From the NCBI GenBank assembly GCA_020137815.1, contig CM035361.1, positions 566,024 through 630,023 of the forward strand: a DNA stretch of 64,000 nucleotides. Reading direction: 5' to 3'. Shown in pieces: positions 26,804-59,444 of this stretch (positions are counted from its first letter, which is position 1; the number at the start of each line of letters is the position of its first letter). Position numbers and translations under genes: made by a program. The notes beneath the pieces are model-generated. The model did no database searches, was not told where the DNA came from, and saw only the letters and a program-made list of their open reading frames with translations. This DNA is from Hormiphora californensis (Eukaryota > Ctenophora > Tentaculata > Cydippida > Pleurobrachiidae).

Positions 26804-27557
26804 TTTTGGCCCGGGGGGGGTGGGGGTCCCCCTGTTTCTGTTTCTTAGACTATGGGGTTCCCCCCCGCCAATTTGGTCAAACTGGGGGGGAAGGGGGGGG
26901 GGTGCCAAAAAATTGGCCCCTTTTTTTCCCCTTTTTGTTTTCACATAGATGTTCTCAAGAGAAAAGGGCGTGCCCAAACTTACCTAACTGACAATACTCA
27001 AACCAAAAAAAAATTAAACAATTAAAAAAATTACCTCAAAACTATTATTTAAAACCGCGATACTGGTCCTGATTGGCTGTAACCCAGCCCTTTTGCCTAA
27101 ATTCGAGTTCTATTGGTTTTGGTCGGTTCCTGTATTATTACCCTAAAGTGTTCTAGTATTTTCAGTGGAGATTATAGCAAAAATGTAGAGTAAAAGGGAG
27201 AGTGCGGTCCTGGGTGTTTTAAACCATAAACAGCTTATTATAAGCATTAGAAAACTAATCAATTAAGAAAGTAATAATTTAGAAACTGTTCGAGTAAAAA
27301 ACAAATTATTTGTAGTTATGGCAGGGAGAAAGGGAAATTTTCATTTTACCAAAATTTTAAAAAAAAACAAAAAGAAACAAAAATTTTTTTGGAAAAAACT
27401 ATTTTTTCAAATACTCAATAATTTAAAAATTCTCCATCAAGAAGTAAATTTTCGGGGGGAGGGGTAATTTACCAAATGGAAAAAAAATTTTTTTGGGGAA
27501 AAGGGGAAAAAAGAAGAAAAGGGGGAAATTTAAAAGGAAAAAAGAAAAGGAAAAAGG

Positions 27558-27594
<37 letters not shown>

Positions 27595-27697
27595 AAGAAA
27601 AAAAAGGGGGGGGGGGGGTTTTTTTTTTTCCCCCCCCTTTTTTTTTTTTTTGGGGGCCCCCCCCCCCTTTCCCCCCCCCGGGGGGGGGGGGGGGGGG

Positions 27698-27751
<54 letters not shown>

Positions 27752-27984
27752 AAACCCCCTTTTCTTTTCTTTAAAACCCCTTTTTCCCCCTTCCCCTTTT
27801 TTTCCCCCCCCCCCCCCCTTTCCCCCCCCCCCCTTTTTCCCCCCCTCAAACCCCCACTTTTCCTTTTTAAATTTTTTTCCTTTTTTTTTGGGGGGTTTTT
27901 TTTTTCTAAAAAATTTTTGGGGGGAAGTTTTTTATAAATTTTTTGAAATGGGGGGGAATTTTTTTTTTATTTTTTTGGGGGAAG

Positions 27985-28020
<36 letters not shown>
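26735..28020. repeat. Homopolymer-filled low-quality stretch
   Basis: Long runs of G, C, A and T with smeared borders (26740-26930 and 27340-28020), enclosing about 400 bases of more normal sequence that include a degenerate family B MITE end at 27065-27133. This does not look like natural microsatellite sequence; it resembles consensus failure in an assembly. It lies where the first exon of ERO1 is expected. Confidence 0.8.
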
Positions 28021-28023
<3 letters not shown>

Positions 28024-28539
28024 TCTTTCTTCTACTCTTCTCTCTCTCGTTCGGTCTCTTCTAGCTGTCGCTCTCTGTCTAGTCTTCCTCGCTACGCATA
28101 CTCGGGTACTTCGTGCTCTCTCTCGTACTCTCCATGCGTTTCGCTCTTGCTCGGGGCGGGTGGCTTGCGTGGCGCTGTCTCGGTCTCTGGTCTTCTCGTG
28201 GGTCTCTCTGTCTCGTTCTCTTCTGCGTCTTGGGTCGTCATGGCTGGCGTTCTCGTCTTCTCTCTTCTCGGCGCTCCTACTCTTTGCTTTGCCTAGTGCT
28301 CGATAGAGCTATAGATGCTACATCTGTAGATCTTGTGATAAACTGATAGCTAACAACAGAAATTGGCCAACAGCTGGTAGACTTCACACAGTTTCATAAC
28401 CCCCCCCCCCCCCCCCACTGATGGTGCCACAACTACAAACACTCAACTAATATATCCTTGCTATATTATGTCTATTTCCTTCCTATATTCAGACAATATA
28501 ATATCCTTCTCTAAACAACTTTAATCTGCTAGGAAATGG

Positions 28540-28700
28540 AATCTGTAGAAACAGAAAACAGTAAGTGAAGTATTGTTACTAACATGCAACATTGAAAACA
28601 GTAGGTGAAGTATTGTTATATATAACAATACTTCACCTTGTATATATACAAGTGAAGTATTATTACTAACAAGCAACATTGAAAACAGTAGGTGACATGT
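28540..28700. repeat. Repeat with direct and inverted copies
   Basis: 'acagtaggtgaagtattgtta' and 'actaacatgcaacattgaaa' recur, with an inverted centre 'aacaatacttcacc'. Nothing else was recognised in 28020-28930, a possible shared promoter region between ERO1 (minus) and the OST-alpha gene (plus). Confidence 0.7.
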
Positions 28701-28974
28701 TGTTAGTACACAACAGTGTGTTTTCGACAGGATAAAGGAAACCAAATGCCTCTCAATTTCATCCTACTACGTAACGGATGTGCTAATAAGATCATGTTGC
28801 TACCTGCAGGGGACAACTCGAATGTCGGGAGACTAACTTAGTCCACTACAGCTATAATATAACAATATAACGGTAGCAGACTAATTTAGTCCCCTAGTCA
28901 CCCGACTTTCGAGTTACAATGAACAACGAAGCACAATGACTGCCAAAGCAGCAGTTCAGTGGGCTACATTGATC

Positions 28975-29110
28975 AATTACAATATCTACTCCACATATTA
29001 CAAGATACTCCACAAATTACAAGATACTCCACAAATTACAAGATACTCCACAAATTACAAGATACTCCACAAATTACAAGATACTCCACAAATACTCCAC
29101 AGATACTCCA
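28975..29110. repeat. 19-bp tandem repeat before OST-alpha exon
   Basis: Unit caagatactccacaaatta repeated about six times. It ends about 14 bases before the acceptor at 29123. The exon itself contains gatactcca. Confidence 0.85.
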
Positions 29111-29123
29111 GAATTTTTTTCAG

Positions 29124-32100
29124 ATTGGGACGATACTCCATCGATCTCAGAGATCCTAAGTGAAGGAACGCCCCCCGAGTACTTGGTGATTGTAGTGGTT
29201 TCATTTCTCATCTGTGTATATGTCATAGGTAACAAAATACGAATACATTTCCTCAAATGTACAAAAATTGTACACGTCTTATAAATTATTATAATGGTCT
29301 CTAAAAATAGTTTCTTACATTCTACCTACTTTCAACTACCCCTTTCTTGCTCACTCTCTCCGTGCCCCGTGTGAGGGTTAGAGTATTAAAAAACAAAACT
29401 CTCCTTCACGTGTTATAGTGACGTTTATAAAGGCCATGAACATCCACCGAAGATACACCACTCGCCACCCAATGCAGGCTCTGTGCACCATGGGAGTAAT
29501 TCTGACGTTCCCTGTTTTCGTTATCATGTACTTCTCAGGTAATACATTACATCAGGAACCGACCGAAACAAGTAAACAACCGTCAACCAATCAGAACTCG
29601 TTATTTAGGTCACGTGACTGGTTATCAGCCAATCAGGGACCAGTATTTCCTAATTCGGTCGGTTCCTGTATTACATCACCATCAAAACTTCACTAAAACT
29701 TTACCATCACTTTAAATTTATTTACCAACATTTTATCACTACTTCACTAAAACGTCATACATTATTATCATGACGTCATATGACCAAATATGGTGTTTAT
29801 TTCAGGTATACTTGTCCCTAAGGCGATGTCTAAGGTTATGTTTCTAACGGAAACCTACGAAGCCCTGTCTTTCTGTTTCTTTCTTCGACTCATAATGACG
29901 TATCTTGGGGGTGAGATGATCCTGACGAAAAAATATTCGCAGAATTTGTATTTCAGTATCCTAATTAAATGGATTTGATGATTCTCAGCCAAACAATTCT
30001 TGTAGGTAAAAAGGAGACTAGCAGTCTGCTGACCGATAAACGGGTGAAACTAAACAATCCACCATTATGCTGCCTCGTAAGTAATAATAGTGTTGGTAAA
30101 TCCAAAGCTCCTATGTGGTAGTCTATCTCTTAGATCTCTTAGGTCTCTTAGACCGTCAGGACTGAAAATTATATACCAATCTGCAATCACTCGGGAGTGC
30201 ACTCTCTTACACACACCAAAAAACAAATGGACGCTACAAAAGAAGTGTTGAACAATCATAAAGAGAGTTCATTTGGTGCTTTGCAAATACCCCAAAAACT
30301 TTAAAGCCATTTTTGGACAAATGACATTATAATGAAGGGACAAAGGACCTGCCTACTCCAATTTATAAACGGCATAAGGTTCACAAAATTGTTGCAATTT
30401 AACTGATATATTTTAGGTATGTTATTACTAATATAATGAATTTGTTATTAATTAATGTGATTCAGTTAATTTATATTTGTGTTACAGGTATGCCTGCCGA
30501 CATTAAAGTTTGGGAAACGATTACTCTTGGTCCATGAGATGTTTATTGTTCAACATGTCATACTTCAACTTCTTCTTGGCTTCATTGACCTTCTGGTTGG
30601 TACAGTTACAAAATTGAACCATGTTTTAAATTCACAGTCAATTTGACGAGACAGACAATTGTGTAGATTGATTGATTATTACATAAAACTATGTAATTAT
30701 GATGCAATATACAAGCTACTTTTCTGAAGAATTTAAAATGGTAAGCCAGCTCTTCTCATGCTTGATATTATCCACCTGTGTGCTAGGTAATTCTGGATGA
30801 GAGTCACAGTTATCCTGCCTACCTTATCGAGCAAAGTTATTCAAGAAACTTCCACTTTTTCATCTTTTTCTCGCTCCTTCTGGCAGTTTATGGACTTGGA
30901 GGTAAATAAACATTTCAACCTTGACTTATTTTCATCACTTATGTCTTATTTTCATCAACTGTTATTAACAAGGTCTCTTTTTGGACGTTTAATTAACACT
31001 TTTCCCCCATGGTACTGACAACTGATTCATACTAACTGGATACAATGACTCTCCAGGTATTTACCACACAGCTGCAGAACATCTCCACAAATACCGTATT
31101 GTTAGAAAGTTCATGCTCTTCAAAGCATTCGTAACGGCCGTCAAGATTGAGGAGATTTTACTGAGCTACGTGGTCACTTTTGCCATCAGGTACAGACAGG
31201 ACAAAAGCATTCGCCCGAGGGTGCCGTTAAATTGGCATCCGACTGTACTTTGGTATGTTCGTTATCACGTCCAATCAATTTGTTGGGTACTTTGTCAGAT
31301 CATATTTAAGCTATTTTATGTACAGGGTGTCCCACTGTCTTTGCAAAGACAGTGGGACACCCTGTACTTGTAGTTATGTTGTTAGGTACTTTCCTAAACT
31401 TTGTATACAAAACACAGGGATAAAATTTAATCCGCCAGCCCTTCACTAACACACTCTAGGAAGTTGGGTATATGTCTGGACAATGGTGCATTTAAAACGG
31501 AGCTTCGTGTCCACACTTGGTGTTATTTCTTGGTCCTACTCGAGGCAGTGGCTGTTTTTCCACTTCTCCTAAGGACCTATGGTAGGTAAACTTTGAATTC
31601 ATGCTATCTCAGGTTTGAATAATTGTAGTTTGGACGGTACAAAGTCAATCCTGTCACCTTGATGACCACTAAACTTTATAAATTCTTTCTTGATCCCCTC
31701 TTCTTCAAGAGATCAATAATCAATAATTCACTTGTCAGGCGTCAAGGACTATCCAGGAAACCGCCCCGAACCACTTATAGTAATCCCTGCTGAGATGGAA
31801 TGGGATGGAAATGTGGCTGCCACAACAAGAAACTCCTCACCTACTGTCGGTACTGGCATTCCTAGCATTGAAGCCGCTTTGCAGGTTGTTATTTGTTTAA
31901 AAACCACACCAAAAACTTGCCTTGTTAGACCCTTTATCTCCACAGTCCAAACCCTCTAATGGAGGGTTAGAACATAACATTATTAACATAACACGTTTAA
32001 GAAAACATATTATTTTCATTTGGGTTGGGTGCTAGTTAACTAGTTATAACCATGAGACGCAGAGAATGGCCAACACAATAAGATACACCAAAGAGACAAT

Positions 32101-32481
32101 ACATTATACTGTACATCCGAAAGTACTGGATGACAAACAATAGAAGAGCTCACAGTACACAATCGAAATCCCATTCTTCATTCACCCACTTCAAACACGT
32201 GCCAGCAAAACATCCAAAATTGAGCAACAAAGGTAGGAGAGTTGTCATAGTGACTGATGGTGATGGGGATCGGGACTAACGACTTTCCCTAAACTCACCA
32301 ATCAGTAATCACCATACATGATCCCAGCATCCCCAATCTAATAATTTTCCAGAATTTAACTATCTCCATCCCCAAGGTATGCTGTGATATGAAAGTGGCG
32401 AGCTCAGGGCTAGCAGATGGGTCGGACAGAGTGTGCTTGCCTAGTGATATTGCTATTCGCTTCCAAGAACAAGAGTTGTAA
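29124..32481 (+). CDS. SLC51A: Organic solute transporter alpha-like protein (SLC51A/TMEM184 family), first exon not found
   Basis: Exons: 29124-29228, 29419-29538, 29806-29910, 30006-30076, 30488-30595, 30787-30901, 31057-31189, 31460-31581, 31739-31884, 32377-32481; phases agree and the stop is TAA at 32479. About 376 residues are covered (human OST-alpha about 340). The family (Solute_trans_a) exports bile acids and sterol conjugates across the plasma membrane, with a beta subunit in vertebrates. Seven hydrophobic segments fall in separate exons (e.g. YLVIVVVSFLICVYVIV, ALCTMGVILTFPVFVIMYF, ILQLLLGFIDLL, FFIFFSLLLAVYGLG, WCYFLVLLEAVAVFPLLL). Family marks: TETYEALSFCFFL, YLGGK and the loop LCCLVCLP, like the cysteine cluster of OST-alpha. 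Exon 6 uses donor CTG|GTTGGT to keep the frame. ATGs at 28919 and 28936 do not join in phase, so the N-terminal exon is open. TMEM184 is the alternative assignment. Confidence 0.82.
29553..29668. mobile_element. MITE family B (copy 3)
   Basis: Full copy with caggaaccgaccgaa/ttcggtcggttcctg ends, in an OST-alpha intron just after a donor. Confidence 0.9.
31319..31366. mobile_element. Short palindrome with CAGGGTGTCCCAC ends
   Basis: A 48-bp perfect palindrome (gtacagggtgtcccactgtc ... gtac). The end sequence resembles transposon inverted repeats. It lies in the intron after OST-alpha exon 31057-31189. Confidence 0.75.
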
Positions 32482-32771
32482 CTTGAAGAACAGGAACTGT
32501 AACTTGTAGAACGGTATAATCAACTGTACAGATACTGTTGGCGATATTGTCAGAACAATTCAAGGCGATAGACAACAAACGATTACAAAGTGAACAAAAC
32601 TACTACCCGTGCAAGATACACAGCTATTGGAGGAAGAAGAAACGCTGTTTTTGTTAGAGATACAATCACACGTAGACACAGAGAAAGCAAATGGAGAGGG
32701 GAAGAAAAGCATTGGTAAAGAGTAGGGTGGTGGAGGAGGAAGATGTATAGTGCGGCTATCACGTGACTTAC

Positions 32772-32852
32772 GCTGTTAAAACACGAGGGCGGCTCCACTG
32801 CGGCACCCGCTAACACCAGAAATGCAGAGCCGAACAGTATTGAAAACAGCCC
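32772..32852 (-). CDS. Possible isolated exon with a membrane segment
   Basis: An 81-base open stretch between tttcag and gtaagt, encoding LFSILFGSAFLVLAGAA followed by EPPSCFNS. It has good splice borders and a hydrophobic helix. No neighbouring exon was found on either side, so it may be chance. The 2.7 kb between the OST-alpha stop and the TCHP stop otherwise hold only repeats. Confidence 0.25.
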
Positions 32853-33263
32853 CTGAAATGTTTGAATGTGTTAGGAGATGTTGCTAGGATGTTAGAGCTA
32901 GTTAGTATTACCATTGTTAGGTTCAGTTAAATAAAGATAGTTCCAGTGTCAGTTGCTCCTTGTTACAAATCGTGGTTTTTTCCTTGTCTTACGCTGCTAA
33001 AAAGTGTTTATCGGGTTAACTTCCTAAAATACTTAATAACAAGTCACAAAGTGCTGCTTTTGGCTAGCTATTCAATCTGTTCCGACTAGAGTGAGCTAAA
33101 AACGCGGTCACGGTGGGAAAATTTAGAAAAATTTCAAGAATTTGAGAAAAAAAAACTTGTCGCTGAGTCGCTCTAGAAATTTTAAACAGCGCGCGCGTCT
33201 AGTCTTTTGAATCATAAATAGCGCGGCTCAATAATTGCGCGTGCAATTTTTTGATCATCTCAG

Positions 33264-33563
33264 TTAAGTCGGACCCCGATTTACCGGTACCCCGAATTAC
33301 CGGGAGGATGAAATCCCCCCGATGTAGGAAATTAATGGTATTTGACCCCGATTTACCGAGCATTGGGCAATGGGCAAAAGCTGTCAGAGCATTTAATTGG
33401 CCTGACCCATTCTCGCTTCTCTCGCGCGAGAACTGTGGTCAGAGCATTGGCCTGACAGGGCAAAAGTCAAAACCCTTTCCCCCGTTGTACTTGTTGAGTT
33501 ACTCAACATTAACAATTCCCCCGAGCATCAAGGTATATCGGGGTCCAACACTCCAACTGTATC
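33264..33563. mobile_element. pogo-like MITE remnant, composite
   Basis: Begins gtcggaccccgatttaccgg and ends atcggggtccaacactccaa. The middle carries 'gtcagagcattggcctgacag', another short dispersed motif. From 33565 to 35219 I see no gene; a hairpin (gatcgaggtcgcgcagcgaccgagatc) lies near 33930. Confidence 0.6.
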
Positions 33564-35219
33564 ATAATTGACAGGCTGTTTTAGAAGGGAGGAAATGTTT
33601 ACAATCAATCAAATACACATAAAAATATTTTACATTTTACAGTGCACTTTCCCTATGCTGGCTTCAACTTAAACTTAAAGTTCAAGTAGAAACTAAACCA
33701 AATATCATTCTCTGGTGAACATGATCATACCTTGCTAAATAATATTAAACTACAAAGTACAAACCTTAGTTTCGTGAACTATTATAACGATGGGACGGGT
33801 TTTAGTACACCTGCCATAGTATTAGCCATTAGTCGCCACGATCCGTATTAATATTGTGATTATAATATGTACAGCATGTGGCTACATACCGTAGTTGGCC
33901 ACATTGATGCCTGAGTGAGATCGAGGTCGCGCAGCGACCGAGATCGATCTCACATCTAGGCCTCCGGCGCGTTATTGATTTTAGAGCAAACTTTTTCAAA
34001 GACCTGGCTGCAAGGAACTACTGAACCGATTTGCATCTCGTTTGTTGCTCCTGGCAGACAATTGTCTCTAGTTTTACGGAAAATACCCGCGAGTATCAGC
34101 ATTTGAGGAATAGTGGGTCAAAATTGACGCTAAACATGAGCAATTCTTTAAAGACCTGGCTGCAAGCTCCTACTCGGTCCTGGGACAATCTGCGGGTACT
34201 GGGGGAATCGTCATGGCCTTGTGAGTATGGGAAAATACCCGCCGATTCATCACGATGCGAAATGATGCCATAATTGACCTTTGAGTAGTGCTAGGTCAGC
34301 TAAAAAGGTCTCCAAAAACGGTCTATCACGCGCGAACTGCTGAAAACGTGCTTTATATCGCGCGCACGTGAGTTCTTGCTCTCAACGGACCGGGATCCTA
34401 TTATTCGCGGAGCGAGAATAGGATGCGATGGATCCAAATACCGTAGATTACTTTGCTCGACTCTCTCACCGTGCCCCGGTTTGGACAAAACAGAATCTGG
34501 TCCTACTCCTACATTCTACAATCATATTGAACACCCGTCTAGCAATCCATTGTCCAGTTACTTATACTCGGCACCCTCTATTACTACAACATTTTGGGCA
34601 CGTCACGTCACGCTCCTCTCTTTGTATTGTTCGAGAACAGTATAATAAATTGCTTTCTCTATTCCTCTCTATTCCTCCCAGCTTGTGTGTTCTCTAAGAA
34701 ACTGGCACCAGTAGTCGAATCTCTAATGTAATCTTTGTGTTCAGTTCACGGCTATGTCCTACGACCTACCGAAACCAATAATTTCAATTTATTCGATTAT
34801 ACACGATCTTATTCACTTGCATCCATATAATATGCCATATATTATATGCCTTAAATGCGTTTGGTAGTGGTAGTGGTACCAGTGGTACCGTTGCTTAAAG
34901 ACATCGCAAAGCAATTTCAAATCTATATTTGCTTGTTCAATTTTCGCCCCTAAATATCATTGCTCTAGCAATATATCCATTATCCCACCCACTATACTTG
35001 CTCTTGAACAACTCTAAACGAGGACCCGGCCAATTCGTTAGAACCACCAAATTATTAAACTTGAAGCGCTATATAATTAAAAACTGTCCATTTCATCTGA
35101 ATTGAAGTTTTGTACATGTTGAGTTGACACGGTACTGTTCTCGCTGAATATATATAGGGTCAGTCCAGTGCTCTGGCAGGTATTATAATGATATTATTAT
35201 ATTCCGCCTTTCTCCAAAG

Positions 35220-55640
<20,421 letters not shown>

Positions 55641-56199
55641 GTTGACCTACTAGGGGAAATCGGGTAGTAATGCGACGTAGGGCACTTTACAACTAGCCGG
55701 ATGCCCAGAGCGAAAAGCTGAAAGCTCTCGACCCTCGATCGGCCAGGTTCTGGGAACCAAAAATGACAATTTTGTATTGAGATCGCTTAGAGACCTTAAA
55801 TTATACAAATACAAACATTTAGCAGCCAAAATATGGTCGTTAAACAGTTTTAAAAGTTAAAAAGACAAAATTGAAAACTTTTTGTCAAAAAACGGCGTAA
55901 AAATCTGAAAATTATGATGGATAAATAAAATAGAATGCGCGCGCCAATTCTTCGCGCGCTTAAGAAAATGCACCGCATTGTAAGTTTTGTCGCGGAAGCG
56001 ATATTGATGCGACCTGGACAAACCAAGCCAGGTCCGGAAACAATGATTCACCCCTATTAAATAGTAAATGAAGCATGCACTCCAATATACTGTGCCAGAC
56101 AATATGATTTTTTAAACTGTCCGCCCTTTGGATTTCGCAAAAAGAACATATCTGAGATATCTCCTGCAAGTCGACCAGTTTCTGATAAGATAGAGACTT

Positions 56200-56248
56200 C
56201 AACTCCGAACCACCAAGTTTGAAGTTCAAACTTGGTGGTTCGGAGTTG
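56200..56248. repeat. Palindrome upstream of TCHP
   Basis: caactccgaaccaccaagtt and its reverse complement meet around 56224. The arms extend weakly outward (gtcgac at both ends). From 55641 to 56550 no gene was recognised; the TCHP promoter should lie near 55650-55900. Confidence 0.8.
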
Positions 56249-56557
56249 GAAGAACTCGAAAATGTCCAGTCGACATTGCATGATCCTCTTAACCTCCAAA
56301 TTTTCATTCTAAATCTTACCAGGGGTGGACTGTGGGGCTATGCTATGGAAAAGCGGAGGACAGTTTCAAAAAAATCCGCCTCAATCAATTCAAAATAAAA
56401 CTACCATTCTGAATGGTGAATAATTCCTCTCTTGATCCCATGACACTCCCGCAGGAGAGAGAGGATCAAAAAGATGAGTAATAATATACAGAATTCACAA
56501 TAATGACTATAACACGCTTGATTAACTTCCTTTTCAGCAACAAAAAACAGATATAAT

Positions 56558-56827
56558 ACTAGACCAAAAAACAAAGGAAATTTGTTTAGAACACCCGTGG
56601 CCTTTTGTCGATACTTGACATGACGCTGCGGGAAATGCACCCAAACATCTGAGCTACTTATAGGTATCGTTGTGCCATCTCTCTCCAAGTTTTAACACAC
56701 GCACACTGTCTCTCACTCTTCCTCGCGTCTTGCTGTGACGAAAGGTGCATTTCCCGCAGCGTCATGTCAAGTATCGACAAAAGGCCACGGGTGTTCTAAA
56801 CAAATTTCCTTTGTTTTTTGGTCTAGT
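56558..56827. mobile_element. Foldback element, arms about 85 bp
   Basis: ctagaccaaaaaacaaagga ... and its inverse near 56745-56827 share gacatgacgctgcgggaaat. It is directly followed by the 163-bp satellite. Confidence 0.85.
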
Positions 56828-56853
56828 TTCTCAGGATTTTTGTAAACAGGTAT

Positions 56854-57650
56854 CATAAATATGCAAATAACGGCTAAACGGTGCGAGATACGACTTTTTG
56901 TCCCGGGGACGACCCCCCATAAATCGACTATTCTGCGTCGGAATATGTTGATGAAAACTTTCTAGGACCAGCTGAAGTGGAAATATTCAGAATACCTATG
57001 CATCAAATCATTAATTGGCGCATAAATATGCAAATAACGGCTAAATGGTGCGAGATACGACTTTTTGTCCGGGGGACGACCCCCCATAAATCGACTATTC
57101 TGCGTCGGAATATGTCCATAAAAACTTTCTAGGACCAGCTGAAGTGGAAATATTCAGAATATGCATCAAATCATTAATTGGTGCATAAATATGCAAATAA
57201 CGGCTAAACGGTGCGAGATATGACTTTTTGTCCGGGGGACGACCCCCCATAAATCGACTATTCTGCGTCGGAATATGTCCATGAAAACTTTCTAGGACCA
57301 GCTGAAGTGGAAATATTCAGAATATGCATTAAATCATGAATTGGCGCATAAATATGCAAATAACGGCTAAACGGTGCGAGATATGATTTTTTGTCCCGGG
57401 GACGACCCCCCATAAATCGAATATTCTGCGTCGGAATATGTCCATGAAAACTTTCTAGGACCAGCTGAAGTGGAAATATTCAGAATATGCATTAAATCAT
57501 GAATTGGCGCATAAATATGCAAATAACGGCTAAACGGTGCGAGATACGACTTTTTGTCCCGGGGACGACCCCCCATAAATCGACTATTCTGCATCGGAAT
57601 ATGTCCATGAAAACTTTCTAGGACCAGCTGAAGTGGAAATATTCATAAAA
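56854..57650. repeat. 163-167-bp satellite, five tandem copies
   Basis: Units start with cataaatatgcaaataacgg at 56854, 57021, 57184, 57347 and 57510; identity is high. An inverted piece (gtcgatttatggggggtctt) follows at 57728-57760, so the block may be part of a larger inverted transposon. The rest of 57650-59440 has repeats (e.g. ggggctttgcccccagaccc at 58140) and no gene. Confidence 0.92.
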
Positions 57651-59444
57651 TTTTACATAAATTATGCATAATTTATGACTTCCCATACTCAAATCAAGAT
57701 TTTATGTAGCCTATTACACGTAGAATAGTCGATTTATGGGGGGTCTTCCCCGGGACAAAAAGCTCTAAATCCAGCCGTTTTCGCTCTAAGTGTTTTGCAA
57801 AAAAGTGGTGCGTATGTATGTATGTATGTATGTATACAGAGTAAGCGTTTGGGACCCCCCTCGTAACTTTTGAACGGAACCATCGATCCACTTGAAATTT
57901 TGAACACTAATAGATATCATTGAGGTAGCTTTACATACAAAATTTCAGCTTCCTAGCTTGTCAGGAACATGGTTTAATAGGCGCTCAAAAAGGGCGAAAG
58001 TCGCATCCGTATGGTATACTGCACTGGCCCCGAATCGGGCGAAATTAAATTTTCCGCGCCTGAGTTTATCCTTTCAGATTTGATCTTATAATGTTCTAGG
58101 ATGGCCTTAGAAGGGGTGGCATGGTTTTTTCATTGCTGGGGGCTTTGCCCCCAGACCCCCATTAGGCCACGGGGCACTTGCCAGTGCAGTGATCGGTGTT
58201 ATAGATCTATCGTTGCAGCTCGGAAAACTAAACTTTCACTCTCATGATATCAATCAATCAAAAGGGCAAACGCGAGGAAAAAAACTCTACAAATTTGTAG
58301 TTGATTTCAATAATCATTAACCAACAAAATATAGCATGTGTTATACACGTTCAAACAGACAATCTCTTAACAGACAAACTCTCTCCCTCTCTCACTCATG
58401 CACATATTTTCTCATTTAATGTCTTGCTTTCTCTCTCACCCAATACACTATACATCTACGACCATTCGCTTGTGAAAGTCGTTGTTTCCTCCTACCAACT
58501 GAAAGGAAAGAGAAAGTGTTAGTTTTGTGGCTATGGAGTTTCTTCCATCTTTCTCTTCCTCACGGTGTGCCTGGTGAAATTTTAACACGACCCTCAGCTA
58601 CGACGTGCTGGAGGTGGTTTCAATTGTATTGGTATTCTGGGTCGTGTTAAAAGTGCAACAGGCACGTCGTGTCCTCGATATCTCTCAACGAGATATCCAA
58701 TTTGACAGAAAGACTCTCTCTGTAAAATTGGAGATACACTGTGATTGAGGGAGATAGAGAAAGATGTAAAGGAAAGTTGAAAATAAACGTCAAGTAAACG
58801 TCAAAGTAAGATCGGCCAATAAAAATCATCAAACATAGATAATTCAGCAGTTTGTGGGGGTTATCGACAGCGTTTTTAATGTTAATGTGCCTCATTGGAA
58901 ATTTCCATATGCACGATATTGCTATTATATGAAACCCGAACCCCCACTGACATTCCAAGCACCCAGGAGCTCTTTCCAATTGAAGGAGCTCTTTCCAGCG
59001 CCACTTCCCTCTCTCCCTGCGCGCGAGATGTACAGAGAATTGTAATCATGATGCGCGCGCCTAACCCTCCAATTCTCTTCTCGCGCCCTCCGCCAAATAG
59101 CCCACATACCCAATAAGGCTTGCTGCTCTACAACAGCTGTGCAAGCAGTTGGTAGCCTGAACTTAGCTTTACACAGCTAGGCACCAATATGAGTGTATTC
59201 CCACATGCTGTCAGAATTCACACTCAAGGAGTAAAATGAAGAATTTAAGCAGTTATTAGAACACATAACACATGCTTAATTTTCACCATAAAAACATAAT
59301 ATCAGGTGCAACAGTAAACTGTGATTAAAAAACAAAATAATGAGGATAAAATATGATCATGCGAGGAGGGAATTCTTTCTTTTTTATTGGAAACATAACA
59401 CGCACACTCTTCATGCTTTCTGTTTTACACGGTGAATGGTGGGG

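Noticed and set aside
26681-27937. Poly-Gly/poly-Pro/poly-Lys ORFs
   Set aside because: They lie in the homopolymer-filled stretch, which looks like assembly noise.
28919-29123. First OST-alpha exon starting at ATG 28919 or 28936
   Set aside because: The first reading frame hits a stop, and neither offers a donor in the phase needed for exon 29124-29228.
33900-34000. Possible tRNA or structured RNA at the gatcgaggtcgcgcagcgac hairpin
   Set aside because: Only one hairpin is present; there is no cloverleaf and no A/B box pair.
34376-34697. 89-residue ORFs in two frames
   Set aside because: No recognisable domain, overlapping frames, no splice support; they lie in repeat-rich DNA between genes.
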